64,000 bases of DNA from Bathynomus jamesi (GCA_023014485.1 JAJOZX010001575.1:372501-436500), one strand, 5' to 3'; counted from the first letter of the stretch, positions 10,641 through 21,399 are shown. A program made the numbers and translations. Notes: generated by a model not told the origin, from the letters alone.

Positions 10641-11499
10641 TGCGTGCGCGCGTCCTATTAGCAAAATCTGTTTGTAACTTTCTTGTGAAATCCCACATCA
10701 TAATTATTTTTCTTGAAGATATTTCTAAATTAAATGGCATCCTTGCTCTCCCCAGTGAGTGTAATCCCATTCCCCCCCATACTACTAGATATACCAGTGT
10801 CGAGCGAGAGGCGAGTGATGATAGAGAACGAACCACAGCAAAATTTGAAAGGACTACAGCCTACTCTTAATTGAGTTTGAATCTCTCGTATAATTCGTCT
10901 TTGGCTCCGACATGGCTTTCGCCAAACTTAAATTCTGATAGAAATGCCTTACTGAACTGCAACTTTATTGCTGATCCATACTTCTTATAAAACCCTTTTC
11001 ATATGATCCACTTAGATGTTTTAAACCCTCCCTTAATGAAATTAACGATTAGCTTGCGGAAGGAAGAGTAGGATGTAGGGAAAACATCGATTTCTAGCCT
11101 GGAAAAATAAGGAAGAAGACCGAGAACTGAAACTTGAACGCAGACCGCTTAAATATAATCTCTCGACCATCTTGATATTAAACTCTTAACTTTGACGTTA
11201 AGATCTAAAACATTTAAGAATCATCGAAGAAGGGCCCAAGGTCCAGACATCATCTAAGAAGTAACCTAATTACCACCAATAAAGCACAAAATTTTTTTAT
11301 TTGGTTTTTAATTTAAAATAGAAAATGTGTTAAAAACACAATAAATGTGCAAGACAAAATAATAGAAATTCCAGTTGTTAAAAAGCTAAAAAACACTAAA
11401 TACCACAAGGTTTTCGAAGGAAACAAACTGCCTTCTTCGTTCAGGCGGTAACAAAAACTAAAAGTAGAAGTGAAGATAGATTTATTTTCCGGAATATTA

Positions 11500-11507
<8 letters not shown>
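10641..11507. other. No recognisable gene or element
   Basis: Only short frames without similarity to anything I recognise; no inverted repeats noticed. Confidence 0.5.

Positions 11508-11568
<61 letters not shown>
11508..11568. repeat. (TA)n microsatellite
   Basis: About 60 bp of TA repeats upstream of the SINE. Confidence 0.95.
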
Positions 11569-11570
<2 letters not shown>

Positions 11571-11571
<1 letters not shown>

Positions 11572-11866
11572 TCTCGACGATATAGTTGTTAGCGTCGCTG
11601 ACTACGAATCTATCGGGCCCGGATCGAGACCCGGTGACTGCAGGCGGCGCGCAGTAAAACCCAGCAAATCCCAACTGTTCTTTTTTCCACACAATAAAGA
11701 AATCGGTTTGTAGATAAATGTGTACCCTGGGTAGCCTAGTGGTTAAGACGCTGGGCTGTTGGTGGGGCGTGATTCGGATTCCACGTTAAACTGTAGGTTT
11801 TAGGTGGAGTGACAAGCTTGACCTTCATCAGAATGAATAATTCGGGCGGAAGCAAAGCCAAGGTTA
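11571..11866 (+). mobile_element. Dimeric tRNA-derived SINE, copy 1
   Basis: Two tRNA-like units in tandem. The first has an A-box-like GTTGTTAGCGTC and a B-box-like GGATCGAGACCC; the second has TAGTGGTTAAGACG and a B-box variant ATTCGGATTCC. A conserved tail (GACCTTCATCAGAATGAA, then TTCGGGCGGAAGC) follows. Further copies are at 19481-19758 and, inverted, 39615-39906, with a monomer at 31322. Transcription would be by RNA polymerase III from the internal boxes. Confidence 0.75.
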
Positions 11867-11869
11867 TAT

Positions 11870-12111
11870 ATATATGTATTCAACAGTGAAAAAATAATTT
11901 GCATTTAAAGATAGCATTTACACAGCGTTAAGAAAATTGCGACAAAAAAAACAACAACAACAATAATAATAATAATAATAATTAAAATTGTAAAATATAT
12001 TAATACACGAAAAGTGAATCACGAAACGAATGATAACCGTACTACGGTTATCATGAAGATTGTAAAGTAAAGTAAAGACTACATCTAATTATGTTAGATT
12101 ATAATCTAATA
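11870..12111. other. No gene; short (AAC)n/(AAT)n tract
   Basis: Apart from a small trinucleotide tract at about 11950-11985, nothing is recognisable. Confidence 0.5.
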
Positions 12112-12338
12112 TAGGGTGAACCAAATGTAGGTGGACAGTAAATGATAACGTTTATTTTGAGAATACATATTTAATTTTTTTGTATACTATAATACAAAAT
12201 AAAATTTAAATAAATTTAGTTATAATATTTAATATAATATAACACAAACACCATAGTTATAATGAACACCATAGTTATAATATAATATAACACAAACCGT
12301 ATTCAACCTACTGTCCACCTACTTTTGGTTCACCGTGT
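12112..12338. mobile_element. Tc1/mariner-type MITE, copy A
   Basis: Terminal inverted repeats GGGTGAACCAAA..GTAGGTGGACAGTA, flanked by TA. The interior is AT-rich and non-coding. A second copy in the opposite orientation lies at 13027-13250, so the two could pair over about 225 bp. Confidence 0.75.
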
Positions 12339-12651
12339 ATATTGAAATATATTGTACAATAATTATTTTCCAATATATTTCAATATGCATTTTGGGGGAA
12401 TGTTCGTTTGTTCGTTGAAGTTTTATTCAATACGTGAAGTTTCGCTCAAGTTCGTTGGTTTTCGTGTCAATAGATAATCTTTGATTTAACTTTGAATGAA
12501 ACTTTTTGGAAACTTACAAAAATACTTTGTGAAATATCGGAGTTGAAGATGTTCCACTGATAGCAGCATTCTGTACCAGAATGAACGGTCGTCGCCGCCA
12601 GATGATAACTTCAGAGTTGTCTAATTGTACATTTCAATTTTTCTATCTTGG

Positions 12652-12701
12652 TATATATATATATATAATTAATATATATATATATATTATATATATATAT
12701 A

Positions 12702-12734
<33 letters not shown>

Positions 12735-12748
12735 CGTGTGTGTGTGCA
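12652..12748. repeat. (TA)n and (TG)n microsatellite
   Basis: TA repeats followed by TG repeats. Confidence 0.95.
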
Positions 12749-12985
12749 ACTGGATGTGAGGTAACACTTGTGGTACCTCGGAACATTAAAACATTTACAT
12801 GAAGACTACACACATTTTTCTGTCTGAAAGAAAAGCTATGTTTGTCCTGATTAGGTAGGTTAGATTAACTTTTAGCTACTTACTACTTAATGACTTAAAA
12901 GAAAGCATCCTTTGAGCCCTCAGTTACGCCTGAAACACTTATCACGCCCTTTTCAGTTCGATGGGCACTAAAATTTGGTTTGGTT
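12745..12985 (+). repeat. Dispersed repeat with GGTAGGTTAG stretch, copy A
   Basis: Blocks GTAACACTTGTGGTACCTCG, GTCCTGATTAGGTAGG and GACTTAAAAGAAAGCA reappear in the same order at about 52068-52200. No coding capacity, and the ends are undefined. Confidence 0.55.
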
Positions 12986-13026
12986 TGGTTAGTTTCGTTA
13001 ATTAGTTTATATATATATATTATATA

Positions 13027-13250
13027 CATGGTGAACCAAAAGTAGGTGGACAGTAGGTTGAATACGGTTTGTGTTATATTATATTATAACTATGGTGTTC
13101 ATTATAACTATGGTGTTTGTGTTTTATTATATTAAATATTATAACTAAATTTATTTAAATTTTATTTTGTATTATAGTATACAAAAAAATTAAATATGTA
13201 TTCTCAAAATAAACGTTATCATTTACTGTCCACCTACATTTGGTTCACCC
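13027..13250. mobile_element. Tc1/mariner-type MITE, copy B (inverted relative to copy A)
   Basis: The same sequence as 12112-12338 on the other strand, ending GGTTCACCC next to TA. (TA)n continues at 13251-13271. Confidence 0.75.
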
Positions 13251-13363
13251 TATATATATATATATATATATGGATTTGAAAAAGTCGGTACCTCGCTTAT
13301 GCGGAGATGGGCGCGTGTGCATGTACGTACGTACGTACTGTCTCTGTCTGTCTGTGTGTCTCT

Positions 13364-13585
13364 GTCTTTTTCGGGCTTGTTTAACGTCCTTCGTACCATC
13401 GAAGGTCATGTGATGGAGGGAGCCTACAGCTTTACGTAGGATCTGAACCACGGGTCGCTACATCATCTGGAGGTAGAGGACAGGCACCCATTCAACTTAT
13501 ACCCAGCCCCAATATCACTTCGTTGATCGATGGGAAGCTGTGTTGGTTGTAACATGGTCGTGACGTGAGCCCCACCCCCCCCTCT
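13364..13585 (-). mobile_element. 5S rRNA-derived SINE, copy 1
   Basis: On the minus strand, ACGACCATGTTACA, CATCGATCAACGAAG and TTGAATGGGTGCC follow the order of a 5S rRNA gene (5' domain, the GATC..GAAGTTAAGC region, and the TTGGATGGGTGACC internal promoter region). A family-specific tail follows (GATGATGTAGCGACCCG, then CGAAGGACGTTAAACAA). It is too diverged to be a functional 5S gene. Other copies: 22892-23470, 32488-32705 and 44864-45067. Confidence 0.75.
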
Positions 13586-13589
13586 CTCT

Positions 13590-14200
13590 CTCTCTCGTAT
13601 ATATGTAACTAAGTAGAATAATGTGTTTATCTTTGGTTAAATGGAAATGACTCATTCTTTTTACATCGAAATGGAAGTCCTAAATATTTTGTATTATCAT
13701 TTTAACGTCAGAATGAACGACTTAAACGACTTTCCATATTAACGTTAAAAGGAAACCCATTTCGATTTTATTGGTAATATCCATGAATATGGAAAGATAA
13801 AAGGGATTAACTCGGTAAACCTGGGCCCAGTGGGACTCGAACCTAACCCACTTCTCATGGTTTCGGAGTCGGCGATTTTATATCGATCACGTGATCTAGA
13901 ACATCAAAGACATTTCGTTCAAATGAAGCCCCAAGTATTTACGATCGGTAGGTCCTAGTTTACCACTTTATTGCTTCAGCCTTATCCATCCTACAGTAAA
14001 GTTCGGTTATTTCCCTTAAAACGTATTCCTCCTAAACGTGAAGTAAATCGACTGGAATGAGGTCGAATTCGATTTGGTGCCATTCAATTTAGGGCCATTC
14101 AATTTAGGGCCATTCAGTTTAGTGCCAGGTTCATTTTTTTCCTTTCTGGACAATTCGATCTTATCCCAGTTCGTTGTGACCTGTCTTACCGTACCTTCGT
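13590..14200. other. No gene; possible tRNA-like relic on the minus strand
   Basis: Mostly unrecognisable. On the minus strand at about 13890-13815 a B-box-like GGTTCGAGTCCC occurs, but the surrounding sequence does not fold as a normal tRNA T-arm (the loop is too long). Confidence 0.35.
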
Positions 14201-14204
14201 CAGC

Positions 14205-14430
14205 GTGCCTCCGTAGCTCAGTGAGTAACGCCTTTTCCCTTATTATCTTAATGAAGACACTGAGGTCGGGGGTTCGAATCCCGATGATGCTGGTGGTAAT
14301 AATAATAATAATAATACAGGAATTAGAGAAATGAACCGCATTAGTTGGCCTGAGTGCTGTGCCATTTTCTGGCACTCTTGAAAAAGTATGACTCGTTACC
14401 TTACCTTACCTTACCTTACCTTACCTTTCG
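14205..14430 (+). mobile_element. tRNA-derived SINE with (TTACC)n tail
   Basis: An A box TAGCTCAGTGAGTA at about 14214 and a B box GGGTTCGAATCCC at about 14271 form a tRNA-like head. A short (TAA)n, a body and a (TTACC)5 tract at about 14397-14427 follow. The anticodon arm is not intact, so this is not a functional tRNA gene. Confidence 0.65.
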
Positions 14431-15360
14431 ACAAACGCATGTACTGTTTCGGAATAAAATTCGCCTAAACAAATTTCTAAAAACCTGAAGAAATTACTAA
14501 TTAGTAACGATTGGGTTTTGATTTTTAAAATTTGATTCCTTCACCAAAAAAGAATAAAATGTACAAAAGAAACAAAATATTACCAATTAGTATTTTTTTT
14601 TTTTTCAAATTTCTAGGTGAATTTTTTTCCGAAACTGTACATACATAAAATATTAAATAGGTTTTACTTCTCATACAAATTTTAAATATAACCCAATTTC
14701 CCAAAGATGAGAATGTATCCATTCATAAAATGTTTCGTGGAAATTAACGTGAGAACAAAAGTTTAAATTTAATAATTAGATTGATTATAACAAAATCTCT
14801 TTTTCTGAGGTTTAATTATTAGAATTATGTACGGTTGTTGCGTAAATTGAAATTTTGTTATACGATGTAGGCTTCCAGAGAAGGTTCACACCCCCACACC
14901 CTCACTTTGTTTATAGGGTGGGGAACTCGGTATGTATACGGTGTATCTAAGAGTAAGCTCTTTTAGTAGTAGTAGTAGTAGACTAGTCTGGTAGTTTGCT
15001 TTGAAGAAAATTTGAAATAAAATTTGGGGGTTGCCATTTTCAAAGATTTTCTTTGATTTATTTTAATGGTATTTTCTGTTGTTGCTAACGTTTGCGTTAC
15101 GTTTCTTGGGGTCTTTCTAGGCTAGTGGTTAGCCCCAAACATTATTATCATTATTATTGCCTGTTGAATTCTCCGCGTGACGACTTGGAAGTGGAGGGGT
15201 GCAGCTCTTAAAGCCCCCTTTTAATTATGTCTGCATTGAAAGCAATAAGTAGGTTGCCGGCTAAATCAATATAGACTATAATTGGTTACTTTTGTAATAA
15301 ATCTTTGAGAATCTCAGTACTTGCATTTCGTATAGGAAAAATTAGTTCTACTATATATAT
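14431..15360. other. No recognisable gene or element
   Basis: AT-rich unique-looking sequence. Short frames carry no motif. Confidence 0.5.
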
Positions 15361-15368
15361 ATATATTT

Positions 15369-16590
15369 CAGTGGTGGGCACCGTTAACCAAAAAGTTAAC
15401 TTCGTTAACCGCTAATCCGTTAACCAAAAAGTTAACTTCGTTAACCGTTAATCCGTTAATTCGTTAAACATGTAACGGAAGTTACCGATAAACCGTTAAC
15501 GTTAACTTTTATTATAAAAAAAATGAAAAACAATATATATATATATATAATTTAATTTTCCCTCTTCTTCTCGTTCTCCATTTTGTCCATGAGATGCATG
15601 TTGCCCTTCCTGAAAATTAGCATATCAAAGTTTTCATCAGACAGGGATGATCTCTTGGCCCTCAGGATGTCCTTGCTCATAGAGAACAAACGCTCCACTG
15701 CAGCACTGGAGGGGATGGCTGTGTTGAACTTGATGAACAAGTCCACCAACACTTGCTCACCCAAGAAGGCAGCATCTTGAAAGTACCGGCAGGATCAACC
15801 GGGTAGAAAATAATTATGGAGATTTTAAAGATGTGGTACCTAGAAGTACCGCCAGGACATAAAGGATTAAGGTGAAAACGCTCCCATTGTAAGACATCAA
15901 TTGACTTAATTTATGTCATCAAAGTGACATGAGAATTGAAATCTTACCTGATCAGTTTTATGGTTCTTGAAATGTATCAAGGAGACTACTAATAAGGTAC
16001 TCACAGACATATTATAAATATACATGACTTACTTGACAACGATTATTTTTAAATATTCACTAGCACAAACATGTTGCGCAAGAGACAGACTGCAAATGAA
16101 ACGAATGTAGTTATTTGTTGTAATTGTTACATACATATTATTGAAAGTGCCTTAAAATGCTCGTGATATTTCTTGAAAGAAGTTGAAACATTCAACTCAA
16201 ATGGCAAATCTTTCCGCCTGATTTTACAGTCGACCATGTTTTGCTCAAACCAATGCCATAAATAACTACCATATTTGGTAAGACACAAATTGTGGCGACG
16301 GAAACAAATATATCGCCTGATTTTGCACTGCGGAAATGGAAATTCGTTCATCACTATTAACAGTGGCGGATTAATTGCGCACCTGCTCAGCACTGAAAAT
16401 AATAGAAACTTTTAAACGTTTATTTATGAATTTTTTGGGTTAACGGACTTGAGTTAACGGAAGTTAAATGTAACGGAAGTTAATTAGTCCGATAATGATT
16501 TTCAAAGTTAACTTAAAAGTTAAATCGATAACGAAAAAGTTAACTTCGTTAATTAACGATTAACGGATTAACGGTTTGTGCCCAGCTTTG
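15369..16590 (-). mobile_element. Deleted hAT element with GTTAAC/TTAACG subterminal repeats
   Basis: The left end CAGTGGTGGGCACCGTTAAC and the right end GTTTGTGCCCAGCTTTG are imperfect inverted repeats. Both subterminal regions (15385-15510, 16435-16575) are packed with GTTAAC and TTAACGGA units. Flanks are TA-rich and approximately duplicated. A transposase remnant lies near the left end on the minus strand. Confidence 0.8.
15552..15764 (-). pseudogene. hAT transposase C-terminal dimerisation fragment
   Basis: 70 codons with NTAIPSSAAVERLFS and a KRSSLSDENFDMLIF segment, the characteristic hAT dimerisation region. The rest of the transposase is missing, so the element must rely on enzyme supplied in trans. 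Confidence 0.85.
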
Positions 16591-16599
16591 TATATATTT

Positions 16600-17090
16600 T
16601 TTTTACACTACACGATATAACTTATATTAAGCTTGCGAAATAGTATATATATATATATGAAGGTGAACAAAACACGCGAGGCTAAATTTAGACCTTAGGT
16701 GATCCTAATTATAAAGGTCACATTTTATGGTCAGTATAAAGTTTAATTTTCAACCAATTTTTTTTTTTTTTTTTTTTTTTTTTTCAGGAAAAGCTTATCG
16801 GTAATCAATCGACGCATGACACTCCTGCCAACGGGGAAAAAAAGACAGTTTCTTTATCACGGGTGCCAACGCGTATTTTTCTTTACGGTAAAGGAAAGTA
16901 TCATGAGGGACCGTGGCACTGATATCAAAGACCGTGTCGAACAAGATTTGAAACTTAGTATTTCTGTTATTTAACGCGTGAATACAATGAATACAGTATT
17001 TGGTACTCGCCACCTAGCGGATGGAGTGAAAGCTATACTTATCACGAGCGCATACTCGCGTGATTATTAATTATTAAAGTTTATTACTGG
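16600..17090. other. No recognisable gene; poly-T tract
   Basis: A (T)n run of about 27 bp at 16758-16784. Nothing else is identifiable. Confidence 0.5.
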
Positions 17091-17096
17091 AGATGA

Positions 17097-17255
17097 GTGT
17101 TCGTGGATTGATCGGTTAAGGCGCCGCCCGGCAGTATTGAGACTCCGCTGAGTCGTGGGTTCGAACCCCCTAAAGCTAGGCGGTTGTCTTTTCTGTATCT
17201 TGCGGCAGGCCGGCCATCCCCTCTTAATTGACTCGGGGCTAAGGTAACTCATGCT
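17097..17255 (+). mobile_element. tRNA-derived SINE (second type)
   Basis: The A-box-like TTGATCGGTTAAGGC and the B box GGGTTCGAACCCC are spaced like a tRNA head, followed by a non-tRNA body (TCTTGCGGCAGG..CCCCTC). The sequence differs from the SINEs at 11.6 and 14.2 kb. Confidence 0.6.
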
Positions 17256-17537
17256 ATCTTTAATAAATAATTATTGTACTTGTCACATTCATCTCCAGAA
17301 AAATATAAATATTTGAGTAAATATTAAATATTAAGTTACATGATTACATCACATCATAATAAGCATTCTAATAGAATTTAAGTTGACGTTTTTAAACGGG
17401 TAATTTAGTTCCCCTGTGAAACACTAGATGGCAGGAGAGAAAAATGGTAGCACAAAATTGGGCGAAGTCACGAGTCTTGTTATAAATAGTCTTTGCTTAA
17501 AATAAATAAATAAATAAATATATAAATATATATATAT

Positions 17538-18771
17538 ATATATGATCAAAAGTATTCGGACACCCCGGAAAATCCGCATTTCTGCAAATATCACCTTCGC
17601 CGAAAGGTATGCTAGGAAAAAGCGTGGCGAAACTATAATGCTGAGGTGTTCTGTTAAGTTATCAGTAACTGTTGTGAAGCCATGCCGCGCGGACGTGAAC
17701 TCTCCGAATTCCAACGTGGACTCGTCATCGGATGTTATTTAAGTAACGTTTCTATACGAAACATTGCAGCCAAACAGGATATACCAAAGTCGACTGTAGC
17801 GGATGTTGTCATGAGATGGAAGCACGACGGTGCAACTAACGCGAAAAAACGTTCCGGACGACCACGCAAACTGACGGGACGTGATAGAAGAAGTCTGGTA
17901 CGACATGTCAAGAAGTCCCGCACGTCCTCTGCCGCTTCCATCGCCGAGGAGGTAGGAAGAGCATCCGGTACCTCCGTTAGTACTGTAACTATCCGCAGAG
18001 AGATGCACAGACTCGGTTATTATGGTAGAGCAGCTGTACACAAGCCACTGATTACAAAAGTTAATGCCACGCGTCGTTTGGCCTGGTGTGTCTCCCGTCG
18101 TTCCTGGACCGTGGAGGACTGGAAAACTGTTCTTTGGAGCGACGAGTCGCGGTATTCACTCTTCCAGTCTGATGGGCGTGTTTGGGTGTGGCGACAGCCC
18201 GGAGAACGGCTTCTTCCTGACTGTGTACGTCCAACGGTGAAGTTCGGTGGAGGGTCCATCATGGTATGGGGTTGTTTTTCCTGGCTAGGGCTCGGCCCTT
18301 GTTGTTATACCCATACCATGACCGCTGACGTTTATCTCGACGTTCTGGACAATTCGGCCCTCCCTACACTGTGGCAATACTACGGAGATGGCCATTGTTT
18401 GTTTCAACAGGATCGAGCTCCCTGCCATACTGCAAGGCGTGTGCAGGACTGGTTTCGTGAAAATAAGGTGGATTTGTTAGACTGGCCTGCTCAGAGCCCC
18501 GATCTCAACCCAATCGAGCACATGTGGGACGAACTGGAGCGACGGATACGAAACCGCACACCACGCCCGGCTTCACTTGCATCTCTTGCATCAGCTCTGC
18601 AAGAGGAATGGCGAGCCATTCCTGCACAGACTTACCGAAAACTGGTGGAAAGTATGCCTCGACGTGTTGACGCTGTAATAAAAGCAAAGGGTGGACCTAC
18701 TGGTTACTAAATGCCATAATAAAACCATTTTTCCAAAAACCATGCGGTGTCCGAATACTTTTGATCATATA

Positions 18772-18774
<3 letters not shown>
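17538..18774 (+). mobile_element. Tc1-like transposon, intact-looking copy
   Basis: Inverted ends ACTATATGATCAAAAGTATT..CGGACACC, inserted in a TA tract. The complete transposase frame lies inside. A close relative is at 21523-22743. Confidence 0.9.
17682..18710 (+). CDS. Tc1-like transposase (DD34E type)
   Basis: 342 codons, the normal length for the family. An N-terminal helix-turn-helix pair (about residues 1-110) includes the KKRSGRPRKLT linker. The catalytic domain has VLWSDES (first Asp), FQQDRAPCHTA (second Asp) and WPAQSPDLNPIEHMWDELE (Glu). Compared with the 21.7-kb copy, the region after GLGP reads CCYTHTMTA instead of LVVIPTTMNA: two single-base deletions and net loss of one residue garble about ten residues but restore the frame. 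The enzyme would bind the terminal repeats and insert at TA. Activity is plausible but the altered stretch may impair it. Confidence 0.9.
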   Translation: MPRGRELSEFQRGLVIGCYLSNVSIRNIAAKQDIPKSTVADVVMRWKHDGATNAKKRSGRPRKLTGRDRRSLVRHVKKSRTSSAASIAEEVGRASGTSVSTVTIRREMHRLGYYGRAAVHKPLITKVNATRRLAWCVSRRSWTVEDWKTVLWSDESRYSLFQSDGRVWVWRQPGERLLPDCVRPTVKFGGGSIMVWGCFSWLGLGPCCYTHTMTADVYLDVLDNSALPTLWQYYGDGHCLFQQDRAPCHTARRVQDWFRENKVDLLDWPAQSPDLNPIEHMWDELERRIRNRTPRPASLASLASALQEEWRAIPAQTYRKLVESMPRRVDAVIKAKGGPTGY

Positions 18775-18810
<36 letters not shown>

Positions 18811-18814
18811 CACA

Positions 18815-19355
18815 CAAAGGTGGGCAGCACCGAGTTCCAAAAGGCCCGAACTCCAGGAACTCGGTCATTTTTAAGGACCGTGAGCAGGAAAGTCGGTCCT
18901 TTTATGAGTGAGGACCGAAATGAGGAGCGACGGTCCATTTTTAAGCAATTCCGGACGGTCCGGTCCGGTCCGGACGGTCTTTTTTAGTGATTTTAGTGTG
19001 TTTAGTGATTATTTGAAGTTCTAAAGAAGATGGATCGTTTCCTCCAGAAGACTCAGAAAGAGACTGAGACTGAACTGAAACTTGTTTCAACACCTGGAGG
19101 AGACGAAGAATCTACTGATGTTAGTGCTTCAACTTCAAGTCAAGCAACTGGAGCTCCTAGCGGAAGAACTGAACCCGGCAATCCCGGCAATTTTTCATTT
19201 TAATCAAATTTTTCACTTATGTTATATATAAGGACCGAGGACCGAGTCGTTCCTAGGTCCTATCTTCAGAAAGGACCGGGACCGTCGGTCCAGTTTGAGG
19301 CAAGGACCGGGACCGGGACCGTCGGTCCTTTTTGAGGCCCGGGTGCCCACCTTTG
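18815..19355 (+). mobile_element. Non-autonomous hAT-like element with GGACCG subterminal repeats
   Basis: The ends CAAAGGTGGGCAGCAC and GGGTGCCCACCTTTG are inverted. Many GGACCG/CGGTCC units occupy both subterminal zones (18880-18985, 19230-19335). Flanks are TA/CA microsatellite, so a target duplication cannot be judged. Confidence 0.7.
19030..19203 (+). pseudogene. N-terminal remnant of a hAT-type transposase gene
   Basis: 57 codons starting MDRFLQKTQKETETE, a Ser/Thr/Glu-rich leader like those preceding the BED finger in hAT proteins, ending at TAA. No zinc finger or catalytic part remains. It is likely the leftover first exon of the deleted element that contains it. Confidence 0.45.
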
Positions 19356-19480
19356 TATATATATATATATATATATATGCCCAAGTTGATCGAACTACTT
19401 CAGTATTTTTTTATTTTCAAATTTAATCACTTTTGCTTGTGGCTTACTATTTGGTGCTGCTTGGGGATTTAGGTATATAT

Positions 19481-19758
19481 CCGTCTCGGTGATGTAGTGG
19501 TTAGCGTTGCTGACTGCGAATCCATCAGCCTCGAGATCGAGACCCGGTGACAGCAGGCAGCGCGCAGTAAACCCCGCTGTTAATCCTTCCACACAATAAA
19601 AATTGGTTGGCTGGGTAGCCTAGTGGTTAAGACGCTGGCCTGCTGGTGGGGCGTGGTTCGGATTCCACGTTAAACTGTAGGTCTAAGGTGGAGTGACAAG
19701 CTTGACCTTCATCAGAATGAACAATTCGGGCGGAAGCTAAACCAAAGTTAACTAAGGT
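19481..19758 (+). mobile_element. Dimeric tRNA-derived SINE, copy 2
   Basis: The clearest copy. The first unit has TAGTGGTTAGCGTTGCTGAC and GATCGAGACCC; the second has TAGTGGTTAAGACGC and GTTCGGATTCC; the tail has GAATGAACAATTCGGGCGG. The units are joined by a linker ending ACACAATAAAAATTGG. Confidence 0.8.
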
Positions 19759-19759
19759 A

Positions 19760-20339
19760 TATAACACGTGCGTGTAATGTTAAACTCTTCAATACCTCTA
19801 ACTATCAGTACTGAAACGTGGGTTGGAGAGTCCGTAGAATGTGTGAGTCAATCAAAGGTTGAGTCGCAGTTTGCTTTTAACATCGCTGATGTTAATACAA
19901 ATAAAACGTTTGGAAAGTACATCTTAAATATTTGATGTACCTTTCTAGTTTGGCATCTTCTGAAAGATTACGCGTAGCCCATCGTGCAAATTACGTTAAG
20001 AATCGTAAATGAGGGACGTAGGTTTTGCAATTTAAGTCTCTTCAGCTCAGATTTTGGAAAATATTTTTCAGTATTGGCGGTCATTTTTTAATGAGTTTTT
20101 ACAGTACACCATTTAAAATTTGTACATTTAGTAGAAGTATTGTTTTATCAGATTTGAGAACACTGCGTTTCAGGGGTTGATTTAGTGGTTACTTCTCACT
20201 CGGTGTCATTTTTTTTTCCGATCCATGGTAAAGGCGCCAAATGAGGATAGCTAATACTTTCTAATCTAACTTCCTTACCTAAGCCGTGGATGAGAATGGG
20301 AATGACGTTGAGTGGAAGTAAACCGATTTAGTTTTGTAA

Positions 20340-20344
<5 letters not shown>
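19760..20344. other. No recognisable gene or element
   Basis: Unique-looking sequence without motifs I recognise. Confidence 0.5.
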
Positions 20345-20385
<41 letters not shown>

Positions 20386-20610
20386 GGTGTTCTAAAATTA
20401 CCTAGTAAACTTTTATACGTCTGTCGATCAGTAGTGGGACGCTGTGAACAATGTGTTGAAGTTGAAGAAAGACACTTTGAACATCTAAAATAAACAATTA
20501 TTGTTGCTTTTCTTATTGTTGCTCTATTTGAAGTAAAATTGTTAAATATCGCTTAAGTTTTGTTAAGATATTGCGTTCATATAAAAGTTTACTTGGTAAT
20601 TTTAGAGCAC

Positions 20611-20660
<50 letters not shown>
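20345..20660 (-). mobile_element. Deleted Tc1/mariner element with (CA)n-extended ends
   Basis: The core 20386-20611 has inverted ends (GGGTGCTCTAAAATTACC..AGTAAAC). Next to the left end, sequence resembling a transposase C-terminus (a VEERHFEHLK-like translation, about 20450-20492, plus strand) remains. (AC)n lies outside the left end and (TG)n outside the right, so the microsatellites are themselves inverted. Confidence 0.6.
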
Positions 20661-20661
<1 letters not shown>

Positions 20662-20916
20662 TGCAGGCCAAGACCACTGAAGAATCTTTGCTCTTATACA
20701 CTTTTCAGACTCTTTATCCTTTCTTAATCATGGCCAATTCATCTTTCAACTTACGAAAGAAATTATCGACATTCCTTCAAAACAGAAATGGAGTTCTGAG
20801 CGGTTCACGTAATAAACAAGCGGGTTTGGGGTGACCCTCTGAAAATACACTGTTCCCTTCCCAGGTTCAACCCCCACCCCGTCTTTGATACTATGGGGAT
20901 ATTCTAGAGTCTAGAC

Positions 20917-21399
20917 CAGGAGTTCCCAAAGTGGTCAATATCGACCCCCTGGGGTCGATGGGACTGTGCGGGGGATCGATAAAGATCTATGGGTCGATAG
21001 GGGATCGATAAAGATCTATGGGTCGATAGGGGATCGATAAAGATCTATGGGTCGATAGGGGATCGATAAAGTTCTAGGGGTCTAGGCTTTAGTTCTAGGC
21101 TTAACATCGATGAGCGCGGTGACTTAAGGCTCAAACTCTCAAACCTACATGCCCTTGTTAAATCCCATCGGGCCCATCCATCTCATTAGAGAAGATTTAA
21201 TTGTGAAGGTATTTTCAGTTAATTACTAATAATGGTAATTGTATAACTATAATGATTAATGAATATTGATTATATTTTGATGTTTCTTGATCTCATTTCA
21301 TTCAAAATTATTTTAAATATTCAGAATTTGGGTAGAGGTCGATGATAACTTTATAAGCTCATCAATGGGTCGACAAGCTCAGAAGTTTGGGAACCCTTG
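20917..21399. mobile_element. Non-autonomous hAT element, 483 bp
   Basis: The ends CAGGAGTTCCCAAAGT and AGTTTGGGAACCCTTG are flanked by a perfect 8-bp duplication GTCTAGAC (20909-20916, 21400-21407). About four tandem units of GGGGATCGATAAAGATCTAT (about 20970-21080) lie near the left end. Confidence 0.85.

Noticed and set aside
14205..14290. Possible functional tRNA gene
   Set aside because: A and B boxes are present, but the acceptor and anticodon arms do not pair properly and a SINE body follows.
20970..21080. Regularly repeated GATCGATAAAGATCTATGG units, CRISPR-like at first glance
   Set aside because: Tandem repeats with no unique spacers, inside a hAT element of a eukaryotic genome.
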